Shown here one piece after another: positions 24,167 through 32,094 of a DNA stretch of 61,565 nt (its first letter is position 1; each line of letters opens with the position of its first letter). Below the pieces are notes generated by a model, which searched no databases, was not told where the DNA came from, and worked only from the letters and a program-made list of their open reading frames with translations. Source of the stretch: Chloroflexota bacterium (GTDB taxonomy: Bacteria > Chloroflexota > Dormibacteria > Dormibacterales > Dormibacteraceae); assembly GCA_005889135.1 (NCBI GenBank), contig VBEK01000121.1, forward strand, positions 1 through 61,565. The letters are read 5' to 3'. A program made the position numbers and the translations under genes.

Positions 24167-25177
24167 TTGCTCGCTTCCCTGGGCTGGAACTCGCAGTTCG
24201 CGGCCAAGTTCAAACAGATCGCGCCGTCGCCCGGCTCCGTGCCCGGGCGCGTGCTTGCCGACTACGGCGCCGACTACCTCGTCCACGACGGCGAGTCCGT
24301 GCTCCGCGCCCTGGCTCGACATGTCGACCCCGCGGTCGGGGACTGGGTCGTGCTCGACGAGAGCGAGATCCGCGGCATCGTCGAGCGTCGCACCGTCTTC
24401 TCGCGCCGCGCGCCTGGCGTCGAGAATCGCCGCCAGGTCCTGGCCGCCAACGTCGACGTGGCGTTCGTCGTCGCCGCGGCCACCGACGTCAACGTCCGCC
24501 GCGTCGAGCGCTACCTGACCATCGCGTGGCAGAGCGGCGCCTCACCGGTGGTCGTCCTCACCAAGGCCGATGTGACCGGGTCGGCAGCCGCGATGCGGCT
24601 CGAGCTCGAGTCGGTTGCAGCCGGCACGCCGGTCATGGTGACCAGCGCTGTCACGGGTGAGGGCGTCGACGACATGGAGCGCGAGCTGCAGCCCAACCGC
24701 ACCGGCGTCCTGCTCGGGCCGTCGGGCGTGGGCAAGTCGACGCTCATCAACGCCATCCTCGGGTCCGAGCTGATGCGCACACGCGAGATCCACGCGGGCT
24801 CGGGCGAGGGCCGGCACATGACGAGCCATCGCCAGCTCGTGCAGCTCCCTCGCGGCGGGATGATCATCGACACTCCCGGCCTGCGCGAGGCGCAGCTGTG
24901 GGAGGGCGAAGAGGCGCTCGGCGACGTCTTCGACGACATCGAGCAGCTGGCGCGGCGATGCCGCTTCTCCGACTGCGCGCACGACACCGAGCCTGGCTGC
25001 GCCATCAAGGCCGCGATAGCGGACGGGAGCCTCGACCCCGGCCGCCTGCGGAGCTACCGCAAGCTGAGTCGAGAGCTGCGCGCCATCCGGGCCAAATCGG
25101 ACGCTCGCCTCCGGATCGAGGACCGCAGGAAGTGGAAGAAGATGATCACGGCCGCGCGTGCTCGCGCACGGCCGTGA
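24167..25177 (+). CDS. rsgA: Ribosome small-subunit GTPase RsgA
   Basis: Circularly permuted GTPase (YjeQ) that checks late maturation of the 30S subunit; 336 residues. The N-terminal OB domain (1-95) is followed by a permuted G domain: G4 LTKADV, G1 LLGPSGVGKSTLINAIL and G3 IDTPGLREAQLW. The C-terminal zinc site is CRFSDCAHDTEPGCAI (Cys-Cys-His-Cys pattern). The start is TTG with GGAGG 7 nt upstream. It is convergent with a secreted-protein gene 8 nt beyond its stop. Symbol and function are secure from the permutation and zinc motif. Confidence 0.95.
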   Translation: MLASLGWNSQFAAKFKQIAPSPGSVPGRVLADYGADYLVHDGESVLRALARHVDPAVGDWVVLDESEIRGIVERRTVFSRRAPGVENRRQVLAANVDVAFVVAAATDVNVRRVERYLTIAWQSGASPVVVLTKADVTGSAAAMRLELESVAAGTPVMVTSAVTGEGVDDMERELQPNRTGVLLGPSGVGKSTLINAILGSELMRTREIHAGSGEGRHMTSHRQLVQLPRGGMIIDTPGLREAQLWEGEEALGDVFDDIEQLARRCRFSDCAHDTEPGCAIKAAIADGSLDPGRLRSYRKLSRELRAIRAKSDARLRIEDRRKWKKMITAARARARP

Positions 25178-25185
25178 AGCCTTAT

Positions 25186-25632
25186 CTACTCGCGGTGACG
25201 CAGACCGTCCCAGAACGGGATGTGACCCGTCTGGATCCAGTCGAGCACCTTGTCGGCCTGGGCCCGCGTGATGACCTTGTGGTCGACCAGGGCGTCGAGC
25301 CGCGGCTTGAGGTTGGCGATCAGCCTGGCGGTGAACTGCTCCTTGGTCAGTCCCTTGGCCTTCGCCAGGTCCGACACCTTCTGGCCCGCCTTCAGGTCCT
25401 TGACCAGCTCTTCCGGCTTGATGCCGAGCACGTCCGCCTCGGCCTCGATCACGGCGCGCCGGACCGCCCGCCGGTCAGTGTGCCTGTCGGCGGATGGCTG
25501 CTGGGTCCCGGCGGCGGTGGGCTTTGACGGGCTCGGGGTCGGTGTGGCGGCGCTGACCACGCCCGCGCTCAGGAGCGCGGCCACGCCGGCCGCGCCGATG
25601 GCTTTGACGGCGACTGCTGCAAACGGGCTCAT
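25186..25632 (-). CDS. Secreted helical protein of unknown function
   Basis: A 148-residue exported protein. The signal peptide (MSPFAAVAVKAIGAAGVAAL) has a likely cleavage site after VVSA near residue 29. Next comes a threonine/proline/serine linker, then an all-helical domain with repeated 'DVLGIKPEELVKDLKAGQ' and 'AKAKGLTKEQFTARLIANLK' blocks typical of small extracytoplasmic helical repeat proteins. No enzymatic motif is visible. ATG 25632 has GAGGTGA 8 nt upstream; an in-frame GTG at 25644 is less likely. That ribosome-binding site is one arm of a perfect 8-bp hairpin (25641-25667), which may restrict translation. Confidence 0.75.
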   Translation of the reverse strand: MSPFAAVAVKAIGAAGVAALLSAGVVSAATPTPSPSKPTAAGTQQPSADRHTDRRAVRRAVIEAEADVLGIKPEELVKDLKAGQKVSDLAKAKGLTKEQFTARLIANLKPRLDALVDHKVITRAQADKVLDWIQTGHIPFWDGLRHRE

Positions 25633-25640
25633 TTTCGTTC

Positions 25641-25667
25641 TCACCTCAGACGAGATTTGTGAGGTGA
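25641..25667 (-). promoter_or_regulatory. mRNA hairpin that covers the ribosome-binding site of the secreted-protein gene
   Basis: On the minus strand TCACCTCA and TGAGGTGA are perfectly complementary over 8 bp around an 11-nt loop. The second arm is the Shine-Dalgarno of the gene starting at 25632, so the folded RNA would hide it. A TTGACA (25682-25687, minus) may be the -35 element of the transcript. Confidence 0.45.
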
Positions 25668-25723
25668 GCCTGACGGGCAGCTGTCAAACGGCCGTAGCGG
25701 TCGAGTCAGTCTTTTGTAACGGT

Positions 25724-26503
25724 CTAGGCGGACTGCCCCCGAGTCCAGAAGCCCTCGGGATCGAAGCGCCGGATCGCGGCGAGCTCGGCCTCGGTGGGCG
25801 TGGGGGTCTCGCCGGCGCCCTCCGCGACCCGGAGCTCCCAGCCCGTGTGCTCACGCACCTCCTCGACGCTGTGACCGGGATGGACCGAAGCGAGGAAAGC
25901 CTCCCCCCCGTCCTCGGGGAAACGCAGGACCGCGAGCGTGGTGATGATCGCCACCGGCCCACCCCCGAGGAGCCCGCGCCCTCTCCTCCAGCCCGGCGTA
26001 CCGTCGCCGTGTCCCGGCGAGGTGACGTAGGAGACTCGCTCCACCAGGCGCCGCCGCTCGTGGCTCATGAGGGTCACCCAGCGCCGGCTGAGGATGGCGA
26101 TGTCCGCACCGCCGCCGCTTCCTGGCAGCTTCACCTGCGGACGCGCTGGGTCGCCGACGTAGCTCGTGTTGAGGTTGCCGAAGCGGTCGACCTCGGCGCC
26201 TCCGATGAAGCCGAGGTCGACATCGCCCCGAGCCATCAGGGCCATCGCGTTCGACATTCGGGTCGCCCACAATGCTCCGGCGACGTTCGGCGGGTCGCCC
26301 ATGGTGCCGAGGAAGCCGGACGCCGGCTGGTCGCGCATCAGTCCCACCTCAAACAGTCCTCGCGCGGTCGGGGCGTGGGAGTTGCGCGCGACGGCGTAGG
26401 CGAGGATCGGCAGGCGCATGCCGACGAAGACCAGGTCGCCGTCGCGGATCTCGCGCGACGCGACCGCGACCATCATCTCCTGCGGTGTGTATCTATTCGA
26501 CAC
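25724..26503 (-). CDS. CoA-transferase beta subunit (glutaconate CoA-transferase/IpdB-like)
   Basis: A 259-residue class I CoA-transferase subunit. It contains the family segments FVGMRLPILAYAVAR, GLFEVGLM (candidate catalytic Glu in EVG), DVDLGFIGGAEVDRFGNLNT and the C-terminal HPGHSVEEVREHTGW. It pairs with the alpha subunit immediately upstream. The start is GTG, overlapping the alpha stop by 11 nt. Similar alpha/beta pairs act on glutaconate, on 3-oxoadipate or, as IpdAB, in ring opening of steroid-derived acyl-CoA thioesters. The genes here do not decide which. It is the last gene of its transcript. Confidence 0.85.
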   Translation of the reverse strand: MSNRYTPQEMMVAVASREIRDGDLVFVGMRLPILAYAVARNSHAPTARGLFEVGLMRDQPASGFLGTMGDPPNVAGALWATRMSNAMALMARGDVDLGFIGGAEVDRFGNLNTSYVGDPARPQVKLPGSGGGADIAILSRRWVTLMSHERRRLVERVSYVTSPGHGDGTPGWRRGRGLLGGGPVAIITTLAVLRFPEDGGEAFLASVHPGHSVEEVREHTGWELRVAEGAGETPTPTEAELAAIRRFDPEGFWTRGQSA

Positions 26504-27371
26504 CGAAGTCCGCCGGCGCCGAAGGCCGCGGTTGCTTGACGCGAAGAGCGTCGGCGTCGATGCGCTCCAGGTACGTCGTCCGGTCGGGCGTGGCCAGCAC
26601 CCACTCGCGCAGCCAACCTTCGAAGCCTTCGACGGAGCGTGACCGCTGCGCGTAGTCGCGGTAGAACGCGTGGTCGCGCTTGAAGAATCCCTGCACCGGT
26701 GAGGGGTGGGCGCCACCCGGCTCGTGCACGACCGCGACTACCTTCGTCTCGGGAAACAGGATCCGGTTCGGATCGCTCAGCGTGACGCCGGCGTCCACCA
26801 GCTGCTCGCAGGTGACGATCACGCGCTCGGCCGCAAGCCCGGCCTCCTCGGTGATGCCGAGCGGCCCCCACAGGTGCGCGCGGCCGTGCTCGTCCGCGCG
26901 CTGGGCGTGGACGATCGCGACATCGGGCCGGACCGCGGAAACGTGGACCAGGCCGTCGGCCTCCGCGAGGTCCAGATTGGTGCGCACGATGTCGCTGCCG
27001 AGCAGCGTGCGCGTGGGCAGGCTGGGCACGTTCCAGGCCGCCGCCCACAGGGCAAGCGAGATCGAGAAGTTGGAGTGGTCGTGGACCTCGAGCGACCGCG
27101 GCACGCCGTGCTCGCACGCCCGGCGGTAGCAGTGGCCGAGCCCCTCCGAGACGTTGCCCAGCCACGCCGCCGTCACGCGGCGCACGCAGCCCGCCCCGAT
27201 CAGCTGGTCGAACAGCGCGTCGGAGATCGGTCCGACGAGCTCGAGGTCGCGACGTCGCTGCCGGATGAGCTCATGTCCCGCCGCGAACGGGATAAGCGCC
27301 TCCAGCCCAGCTCCCATCGCGACCGTCGCTCCGTCGGGCACGAAGCGCGCGACCGCCTCGGCCATCGTCAT
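26493..27371 (-). CDS. CoA-transferase alpha subunit (glutaconate CoA-transferase/IpdA-like)
   Basis: A 292-residue class I CoA-transferase alpha subunit. The glycine-rich CoA-binding opening is VPDGATVAMGAGLEALIPFA, followed by LELVGPISDALFDQLIGAGC and RRVTAAWLGNVSEGLGHCYR, which is characteristic of GctA/IpdA-type alpha chains. Later segments GVTLSDPNRILFP and AHPSPVQGFF lead into a C-terminal part rich in aromatic and acidic residues (DYAQRSRSVEGFEGWL). ATG 27371 follows the aroC end by 11 nt on the same strand, so it may be read from the aroC promoter. Confidence 0.87.
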   Translation of the reverse strand: MTMAEAVARFVPDGATVAMGAGLEALIPFAAGHELIRQRRRDLELVGPISDALFDQLIGAGCVRRVTAAWLGNVSEGLGHCYRRACEHGVPRSLEVHDHSNFSISLALWAAAWNVPSLPTRTLLGSDIVRTNLDLAEADGLVHVSAVRPDVAIVHAQRADEHGRAHLWGPLGITEEAGLAAERVIVTCEQLVDAGVTLSDPNRILFPETKVVAVVHEPGGAHPSPVQGFFKRDHAFYRDYAQRSRSVEGFEGWLREWVLATPDRTTYLERIDADALRVKQPRPSAPADFGVE

Positions 27372-27382
27372 GACCTTCGACG

Positions 27383-28537
27383 TTATTGCGCGATCGACTC
27401 CATGTAAGAACGGTAGTTCCGGTCGAGCTCAGCCATCGAGTCGCCGCCGAACTTCTCGAGGAAGGCGTCCGCGAGGGTCAGGGCGACCACCGCTTCGCCG
27501 ATCACGCCCGCCGCCGGCACCACGCACACGTCGCTGCGCTCGTAGTGCGCCTCCGTCTTCTCCTTCGTCTTGAGGTCGATCGACTGCATTGGCTTTTTCA
27601 TCGTCGAGATCGGCTTGATGGCGACGCGCAGGTCGATGGGTTCGCCGTTGGTCACACCGCCCGTCAGGCCGCCGGCGCGGTTCGTGCGGTGCGTGAAGCG
27701 CCCATTGTCGTAGTCGATCTCGTCGTGGAACTCGGAGCCCGGCCTCGCCACGCCCGCAAACCCCGCGCCGAACTCGACACCCTTGACCGCGTTGATCGAC
27801 AGCACGGCCTGCGCGAGGCGGCCGTCGAGCTTGCGGTCCCAGTGCACGTAGCTGCCGAGCCCGGGAGGCAGGCCGCGCGCCACGACTCGGAAGGTGCCGC
27901 CCAGCGTATCCCCTCTCTCCGCCGCCTCGTCGATGGCCGCCACCATCCGCGCCGAGGCGTCGGGGTCGGGGCACCGCACGGGCGAGGCCTCGAGCTCATC
28001 GACCGAGATCGAGCCTGGGTCGGCGCCTTCGAAGCCGATGTCCACGCTGCCGATCGACTGCGTGAAGCTCAGGACCTCGACCCCGAACTCGCCGAGCAGC
28101 CGGCGCGCAATCCCTCCCGCCGCCACGCGGGTCGCCGTCTCGCGGGCCGACGAGCGCTCGAGCACGTTGCGGATGTCGGTGTGGCCGTACTTCAGCGCCC
28201 CCGCCAGGTCTGCGTGCCCAGGCCGCAGCCTGGTGACCGGCTTGGGCTCGAAGCCCTCTCTGGCGGGCGTCATCTGGGCAAGCCAGTTGACGTGGTCCTT
28301 GTTCTCCAGGACGAGCGTCACCGGGCTGCCGATCGTGAAGCCGCCGCGCACGCCGCTGACGATCCGGGCGACGTCGGTCTCGATCTTCTGCCGCCCGCCG
28401 CGTCCGTGACCGCCTTGCCTGCGGGCGAGATCGCGGCGAAGATCTTCCTCCGAGATCTCCAGGCCGGCCGGCAGCCCCTCGACGATCACCGTCAGCTGGG
28501 GTCCGTGCGATTCGCCGGAGGTCAACCACCGGAGCAT
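27383..28537 (-). CDS. aroC: Chorismate synthase
   Basis: Final enzyme of the shikimate pathway: FMN-dependent 1,4-elimination of phosphate from EPSP to give chorismate. The 384 residues carry signature 1 GESHGPQL at the N-terminus, the RRQGGHGRGGRQ arginine-rich region, signature 2 GALKYGHTDIRNVLERSSAR and signature 3 RAGGLTGGVTNGEPI. Catalytic His in GESHG and in GHTD are intact. ATG 28537 gives the standard MLRWLTSGESHG start and lies 7 nt after TATGAT, suggesting a leaderless mRNA. Its start overlaps the start of the divergent HAD gene by 2 nt. Confidence 0.96.
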   Translation of the reverse strand: MLRWLTSGESHGPQLTVIVEGLPAGLEISEEDLRRDLARRQGGHGRGGRQKIETDVARIVSGVRGGFTIGSPVTLVLENKDHVNWLAQMTPAREGFEPKPVTRLRPGHADLAGALKYGHTDIRNVLERSSARETATRVAAGGIARRLLGEFGVEVLSFTQSIGSVDIGFEGADPGSISVDELEASPVRCPDPDASARMVAAIDEAAERGDTLGGTFRVVARGLPPGLGSYVHWDRKLDGRLAQAVLSINAVKGVEFGAGFAGVARPGSEFHDEIDYDNGRFTHRTNRAGGLTGGVTNGEPIDLRVAIKPISTMKKPMQSIDLKTKEKTEAHYERSDVCVVPAAGVIGEAVVALTLADAFLEKFGGDSMAELDRNYRSYMESIAQ

Positions 28538-29297
28538 GGAGGCGATCATAGCCAGAGCCCTCGAGGTAGCCCTGATCGACGTGGGCGGCACCCTGTGGCC
28601 CAATTCCTGGCCGATCCGGCAGACGGACGGCGAGGGCCGCCGGCGGCGGGTGGCCGCCGCCATGGAGGGCCATGACCCCGCCCTGGTCGACGCGCTGGTC
28701 GAAGACCTGCTCCGGAGCAGCAGGCCGCAAGACGAGGCCCGCACGGTGTCGACCGAGGCGCGCGTCGTGGGCGGCGCCGAGGAGCTGATCGCCGGCTGCC
28801 TGGAGCGGCACGGGCTCGCTCCCGATCCCCAGACCATCGGCCGGGTGCGCCGGGCCATGGCGATCCCCGTCGACCAGGACTTCCAGCCGCTGCCTGGGGC
28901 CAGGGAGCTGCTGGCGGTGATTCACGGCCTGGGCATGCGCAACGTCATCGCGAGCAACACGTACTGGCGCGACGCGGCCAGCTACTGGGACGACTTCCGC
29001 CTGCTCGGCATGGCCGAGCACATCGACCACATCGTCACCTCCGTCGACGCAGGCCACCTCAAGCCGAACCCGGCGTTGTTCGAGGTGGCGATGCGCTGGG
29101 CGCGAGTCGCGGCGGCGCGGTGCGTCGTCATCGGCAACAAGGAGGAGAACGACGTCGAGCCGGCGCTGCGGCTGGGCATGCGCGCCATCCTGGTCCACCC
29201 CGACGACCCCAGGCCCGCGTCCAGTCGCGCGGACGCCGTGGCCGCGGATCTCTGGGAGTGCGCGCGGGTGCTGAGGGATATGCTCGAACCGGGATGA
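28536..29297 (+). CDS. HAD-superfamily hydrolase
   Basis: A 253-residue HAD-fold phosphatase-like protein. Motif I is degenerate at the second Asp (LIDVGGTLWP, i.e. DxGGT). Motif II is the Ser/Thr after IASNTYWRD, and motifs III/IV are HLKPNPALFEVA (Lys) and VIGNKEENDVEPALRLGM (Asp in NDVEPA). With DxG at motif I instead of DxD, general-acid catalysis may be altered; this variant also occurs in non-phosphatase HAD proteins. It is the first gene of a plus-strand operon with the three molybdenum hydroxylase subunits (ATGA overlap). Its ATG overlaps that of aroC. Confidence 0.82.
   Translation: MEAIIARALEVALIDVGGTLWPNSWPIRQTDGEGRRRRVAAAMEGHDPALVDALVEDLLRSSRPQDEARTVSTEARVVGGAEELIAGCLERHGLAPDPQTIGRVRRAMAIPVDQDFQPLPGARELLAVIHGLGMRNVIASNTYWRDAASYWDDFRLLGMAEHIDHIVTSVDAGHLKPNPALFEVAMRWARVAAARCVVIGNKEENDVEPALRLGMRAILVHPDDPRPASSRADAVAADLWECARVLRDMLEPG
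28545..28550 (-). promoter_or_regulatory. -10 element of aroC (leaderless)
   Basis: TATGAT on the minus strand ends 7 nt before the aroC ATG. The element lies within the first codons of the divergent HAD gene. Confidence 0.5.
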
Positions 29298-29788
29298 AGA
29301 ACGAGGTGCTGCGCGACGTCCAGCGCGTCGTCCTCACGCTCGACGTCAACGGCGAGGCGCGAGAGCTGCTCGTCCCGGTGCACAAGACCTTGCTCGAGGT
29401 GCTGCGAGAGGACATGCAGCTCACGGGCACGAAGCACGGCTGCGAGCTCGGTGAGTGCGGCACGTGCACGGTGCTCGTCGACGGCAGGCCGATGCTGAGC
29501 TGCCTTGCGCTCCCGGTGCAGCTTCGTGGGCGGGCGATAACGACCGTCGAAGGTCTCGCCGGCGGCTCCAACCTCCACCCGCTGCAGGCGGCGTTCGCGG
29601 AGCTGGGCGCGGCGCAGTGCGGCTACTGCACGCCGGGGATGCTGCTCGCGGCGAAGTCCCTGCTCGACGACAACGCGCGCCCCTCGCGCGAGGAGATCAA
29701 GGAGGCGCTGGCCGGCAACCTCTGCCGCTGCACGGGCTACGCCAAGATCCTCGAGGCCGTCGAGCTGGCGGCCGGCAGGATGACATGA
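29294..29788 (+). CDS. hcrC: Molybdenum hydroxylase 2Fe-2S subunit (4-hydroxybenzoyl-CoA reductase gamma-like)
   Basis: A 164-residue iron-sulfur subunit of the xanthine oxidase family. The N-terminal plant-type [2Fe-2S] site is CELGECGTC with the fourth Cys in MLSCLAL; the C-terminal helical domain has the second cluster site CGYCTPGM and CRCTGY. It transfers electrons between the molybdenum and FAD/4Fe-4S subunits. ATG overlaps the HAD stop (ATGA), and its own stop overlaps the large-subunit start (ATGA). Assignment to the Hcr type rests on the FAD subunit encoded last; the small subunit alone would also fit CO-dehydrogenase-like or other family members. Confidence 0.85.
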   Translation: MKNEVLRDVQRVVLTLDVNGEARELLVPVHKTLLEVLREDMQLTGTKHGCELGECGTCTVLVDGRPMLSCLALPVQLRGRAITTVEGLAGGSNLHPLQAAFAELGAAQCGYCTPGMLLAAKSLLDDNARPSREEIKEALAGNLCRCTGYAKILEAVELAAGRMT

Positions 29789-32094
29789 AAGTCGTCGGCA
29801 GGCCGCTCCCGCGCGTCGACGGGGCCACCAAGGTCACCGGCCGCGCCGTCTACGCGGACGACATGCTTCCCGCGCGAACGCTGCACTGCAAGATCCTGCG
29901 CAGCCCGCATCCGCACGCGCGCATCGTGTCCATCGACACCTCCGCGGCGCGCCGCGTCCCCGGCGTTCTGGCGGTGATCACGGGCGCCGACCTGCCGATC
30001 AAGTTCGGCATCCTGCCGGTCACCCAGGACGAACGCGCGCTCGAGCACGAGAAGGCGCGATACGTCGGCGACCCGATCGCCGCGGTGGCCGCGACCGAGG
30101 AGGAGATCGCCGCGGCGGCGTGCGACGCGATCGTGGTCGAGTACGAGGTGCTCGAGCCGGTGATGTCGATCGAGGCCGCGCTGGACGCGCCGAAGGACGA
30201 GCGCATCCAGGAGTACGGCGGGCCGAACAACGTGCACAAGCTCGTCGCGTTGGAGTTCGGCGACGTCGACGGCGGGTTTGCGCGCGCCGAGCATGTGCGC
30301 GAGGACGTTTTCTTCTACCAGGGCAACACGCACCTGCCGATGGAGCAGCACAGCGCCGTCGCCACCTACGTCGACGGTCGCGTCACCCTGTGGTCGTCGA
30401 CGCAGGTCGTGCACTACGTCCACCGCGCGCTGTCCAAGGTGCTGGAGCTGCCGATGCACCGCATTCGCGTCATCGGCGCCGCGCACGGCGGGGGGTTCGG
30501 CGGCAAGACCGACCCGTTCGCGCACGAGATCATCGTCGCCAAGCTCGCGATGCTCACCGGCCGGCCGGTGAAGTGCACGCTCACGCGTGAGGAGGTCTTC
30601 TACGCCCACCGCGGCCGGCACCCGGTGCTCATGTGGGTGCGCACGGGCGTGACCGGCGACGGCCGCATCACCGCGATGCATTTCCGCAGCGCGCTCGATG
30701 GCGGGGCGTACGGCTCCTACGGAGTGGCGTCCACGTTCTACACCGGCGCCCTGCAGACGGTGACGTACGACATTCCCGCCTACCGCTTCGAGGGCTGCCG
30801 CGTGTTCACGAACAAGCCGCCGTGCGGGCCCAAACGCGGACATGGAACGCCGCAGCCGCGCTTCGCACTAGAGCTCCACCTGGAGAAGATCGCGCGCGAC
30901 CTCGACCTCGACCCCGTAGAGATGAAGCGGCGCAACTTCGTCAAGCCGGACACGCGGACGGTGAACTGGCTGCGCGTCACCTCGTGCGGGCTCGACGAGT
31001 GCGCGGACAAAGTCCTGGCCGCTTCCAGGTTCCGGGAGCGCAAACGCACGCCGGGCCACGGTATGGGCTTCGCCATCTCGACCTACCTGTCAGGGGCGGG
31101 GACGGCGATCTACTGGAACGACATGCCGCACTCCGAGGTGCAGATCAAGGTGGACCGCGGCGGCGTGACGGCGTACTGCGGCGCGATGGAGATCGGCCAG
31201 GGCTCGGACTCGGTGCTCGCGACCATCGTCGCCGAAGAGCTAGGCCTGCAGCCGTCGGACGTCCGCCTGGTGACCGCCGACACCGACACGACGCCGATCG
31301 ACCTCGGCTCCTACTCCTCGCGCGTGACCTTCATGGCCGGCAACGCGGCGCTGGAGGCCGCGCGCAAGATGCGCGCGCTCCTGGTCGAGGCCGTGGAGGC
31401 GAGCGGCCGCAAGTATGAAGAGGTCGCCTTCGAGGAAGCGGCCGTGCTTGGCGAGGCGCGATTCGGGGCTCTCACGACGGCCGGCAGCTACACCCCGCCG
31501 AAGATCGCCGGTCCGTACAAGGGCTCGGGGGTCGGCCCCAGCCCCGCGTACAGCTTCTCGGCGTGCGTGGTCGACCTCGACGCCGACCCGCGCACGGGGC
31601 TCGTCAACGTCAACAAGGTCTGGATCGCCCATGACGTGGGCCGCGCCATCAACCCGCTGTCGGTCGAGGGCCAGGTCGAGGGCAGCGTGTACATGGGCCT
31701 CGGCGAGGCGCTCATGGAAGAGCAGGTCTTCCGCAAAGGCCTGCACAAGTGGCCTTCGATGCTCGAGTACAAGTCGCCGACCTTCCTCGACATGCCCGAG
31801 GTGGAGACGTTCATCGTCGAGACGAACGACCCGGAGGGGCCGTACGGCGCCAAGGAGGCGGGCCAGGGGCCGCTGCTGCCGGTGCCGCCCGCGGTGTGCG
31901 CGGCGGTGTTCGACGCGCTCGGCGTGTGGATCGACGAGATTCCCGTCACGCCGGAGAAGGTGGTCGAGGCGCTCCGCCGCAGGGAGAAGGGCGAACCGCC
32001 GCGTTACGGCCCGCCACGTTTCCCGTCGATCCCATATCCACCGGCCATCAAGGTCGAGCCACCGCCACGAGATGCTGCGGCTGCCGCGCGTTAG
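29785..32094 (+). CDS. hcrA: Molybdopterin-binding catalytic subunit (4-hydroxybenzoyl-CoA reductase alpha-like)
   Basis: A 769-residue catalytic subunit of the xanthine oxidase family, binding the molybdenum cofactor. Family motifs are GAAHGGGFGGKTDPFAHE near residue 233, NKPPCGPKRGHGTPQPRFAL near 345, GAMEIGQGSDSVLATIVAEE near 465 and YGAKEAGQGPLLPVPPAV near 690, the last holding the catalytic Glu. The CO-dehydrogenase loop AYRCSFR is absent, so it is not form I CoxL. The fused CGP-R-GHG loop and the companion subunit favour 4-hydroxybenzoyl-CoA reductase (reductive dehydroxylation of the aromatic ring). Translationally coupled to the 2Fe-2S subunit; the beta-subunit ATG lies 23 nt inside its 3' end. 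Confidence 0.83.
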   Translation: MKVVGRPLPRVDGATKVTGRAVYADDMLPARTLHCKILRSPHPHARIVSIDTSAARRVPGVLAVITGADLPIKFGILPVTQDERALEHEKARYVGDPIAAVAATEEEIAAAACDAIVVEYEVLEPVMSIEAALDAPKDERIQEYGGPNNVHKLVALEFGDVDGGFARAEHVREDVFFYQGNTHLPMEQHSAVATYVDGRVTLWSSTQVVHYVHRALSKVLELPMHRIRVIGAAHGGGFGGKTDPFAHEIIVAKLAMLTGRPVKCTLTREEVFYAHRGRHPVLMWVRTGVTGDGRITAMHFRSALDGGAYGSYGVASTFYTGALQTVTYDIPAYRFEGCRVFTNKPPCGPKRGHGTPQPRFALELHLEKIARDLDLDPVEMKRRNFVKPDTRTVNWLRVTSCGLDECADKVLAASRFRERKRTPGHGMGFAISTYLSGAGTAIYWNDMPHSEVQIKVDRGGVTAYCGAMEIGQGSDSVLATIVAEELGLQPSDVRLVTADTDTTPIDLGSYSSRVTFMAGNAALEAARKMRALLVEAVEASGRKYEEVAFEEAAVLGEARFGALTTAGSYTPPKIAGPYKGSGVGPSPAYSFSACVVDLDADPRTGLVNVNKVWIAHDVGRAINPLSVEGQVEGSVYMGLGEALMEEQVFRKGLHKWPSMLEYKSPTFLDMPEVETFIVETNDPEGPYGAKEAGQGPLLPVPPAVCAAVFDALGVWIDEIPVTPEKVVEALRRREKGEPPRYGPPRFPSIPYPPAIKVEPPPRDAAAAAR

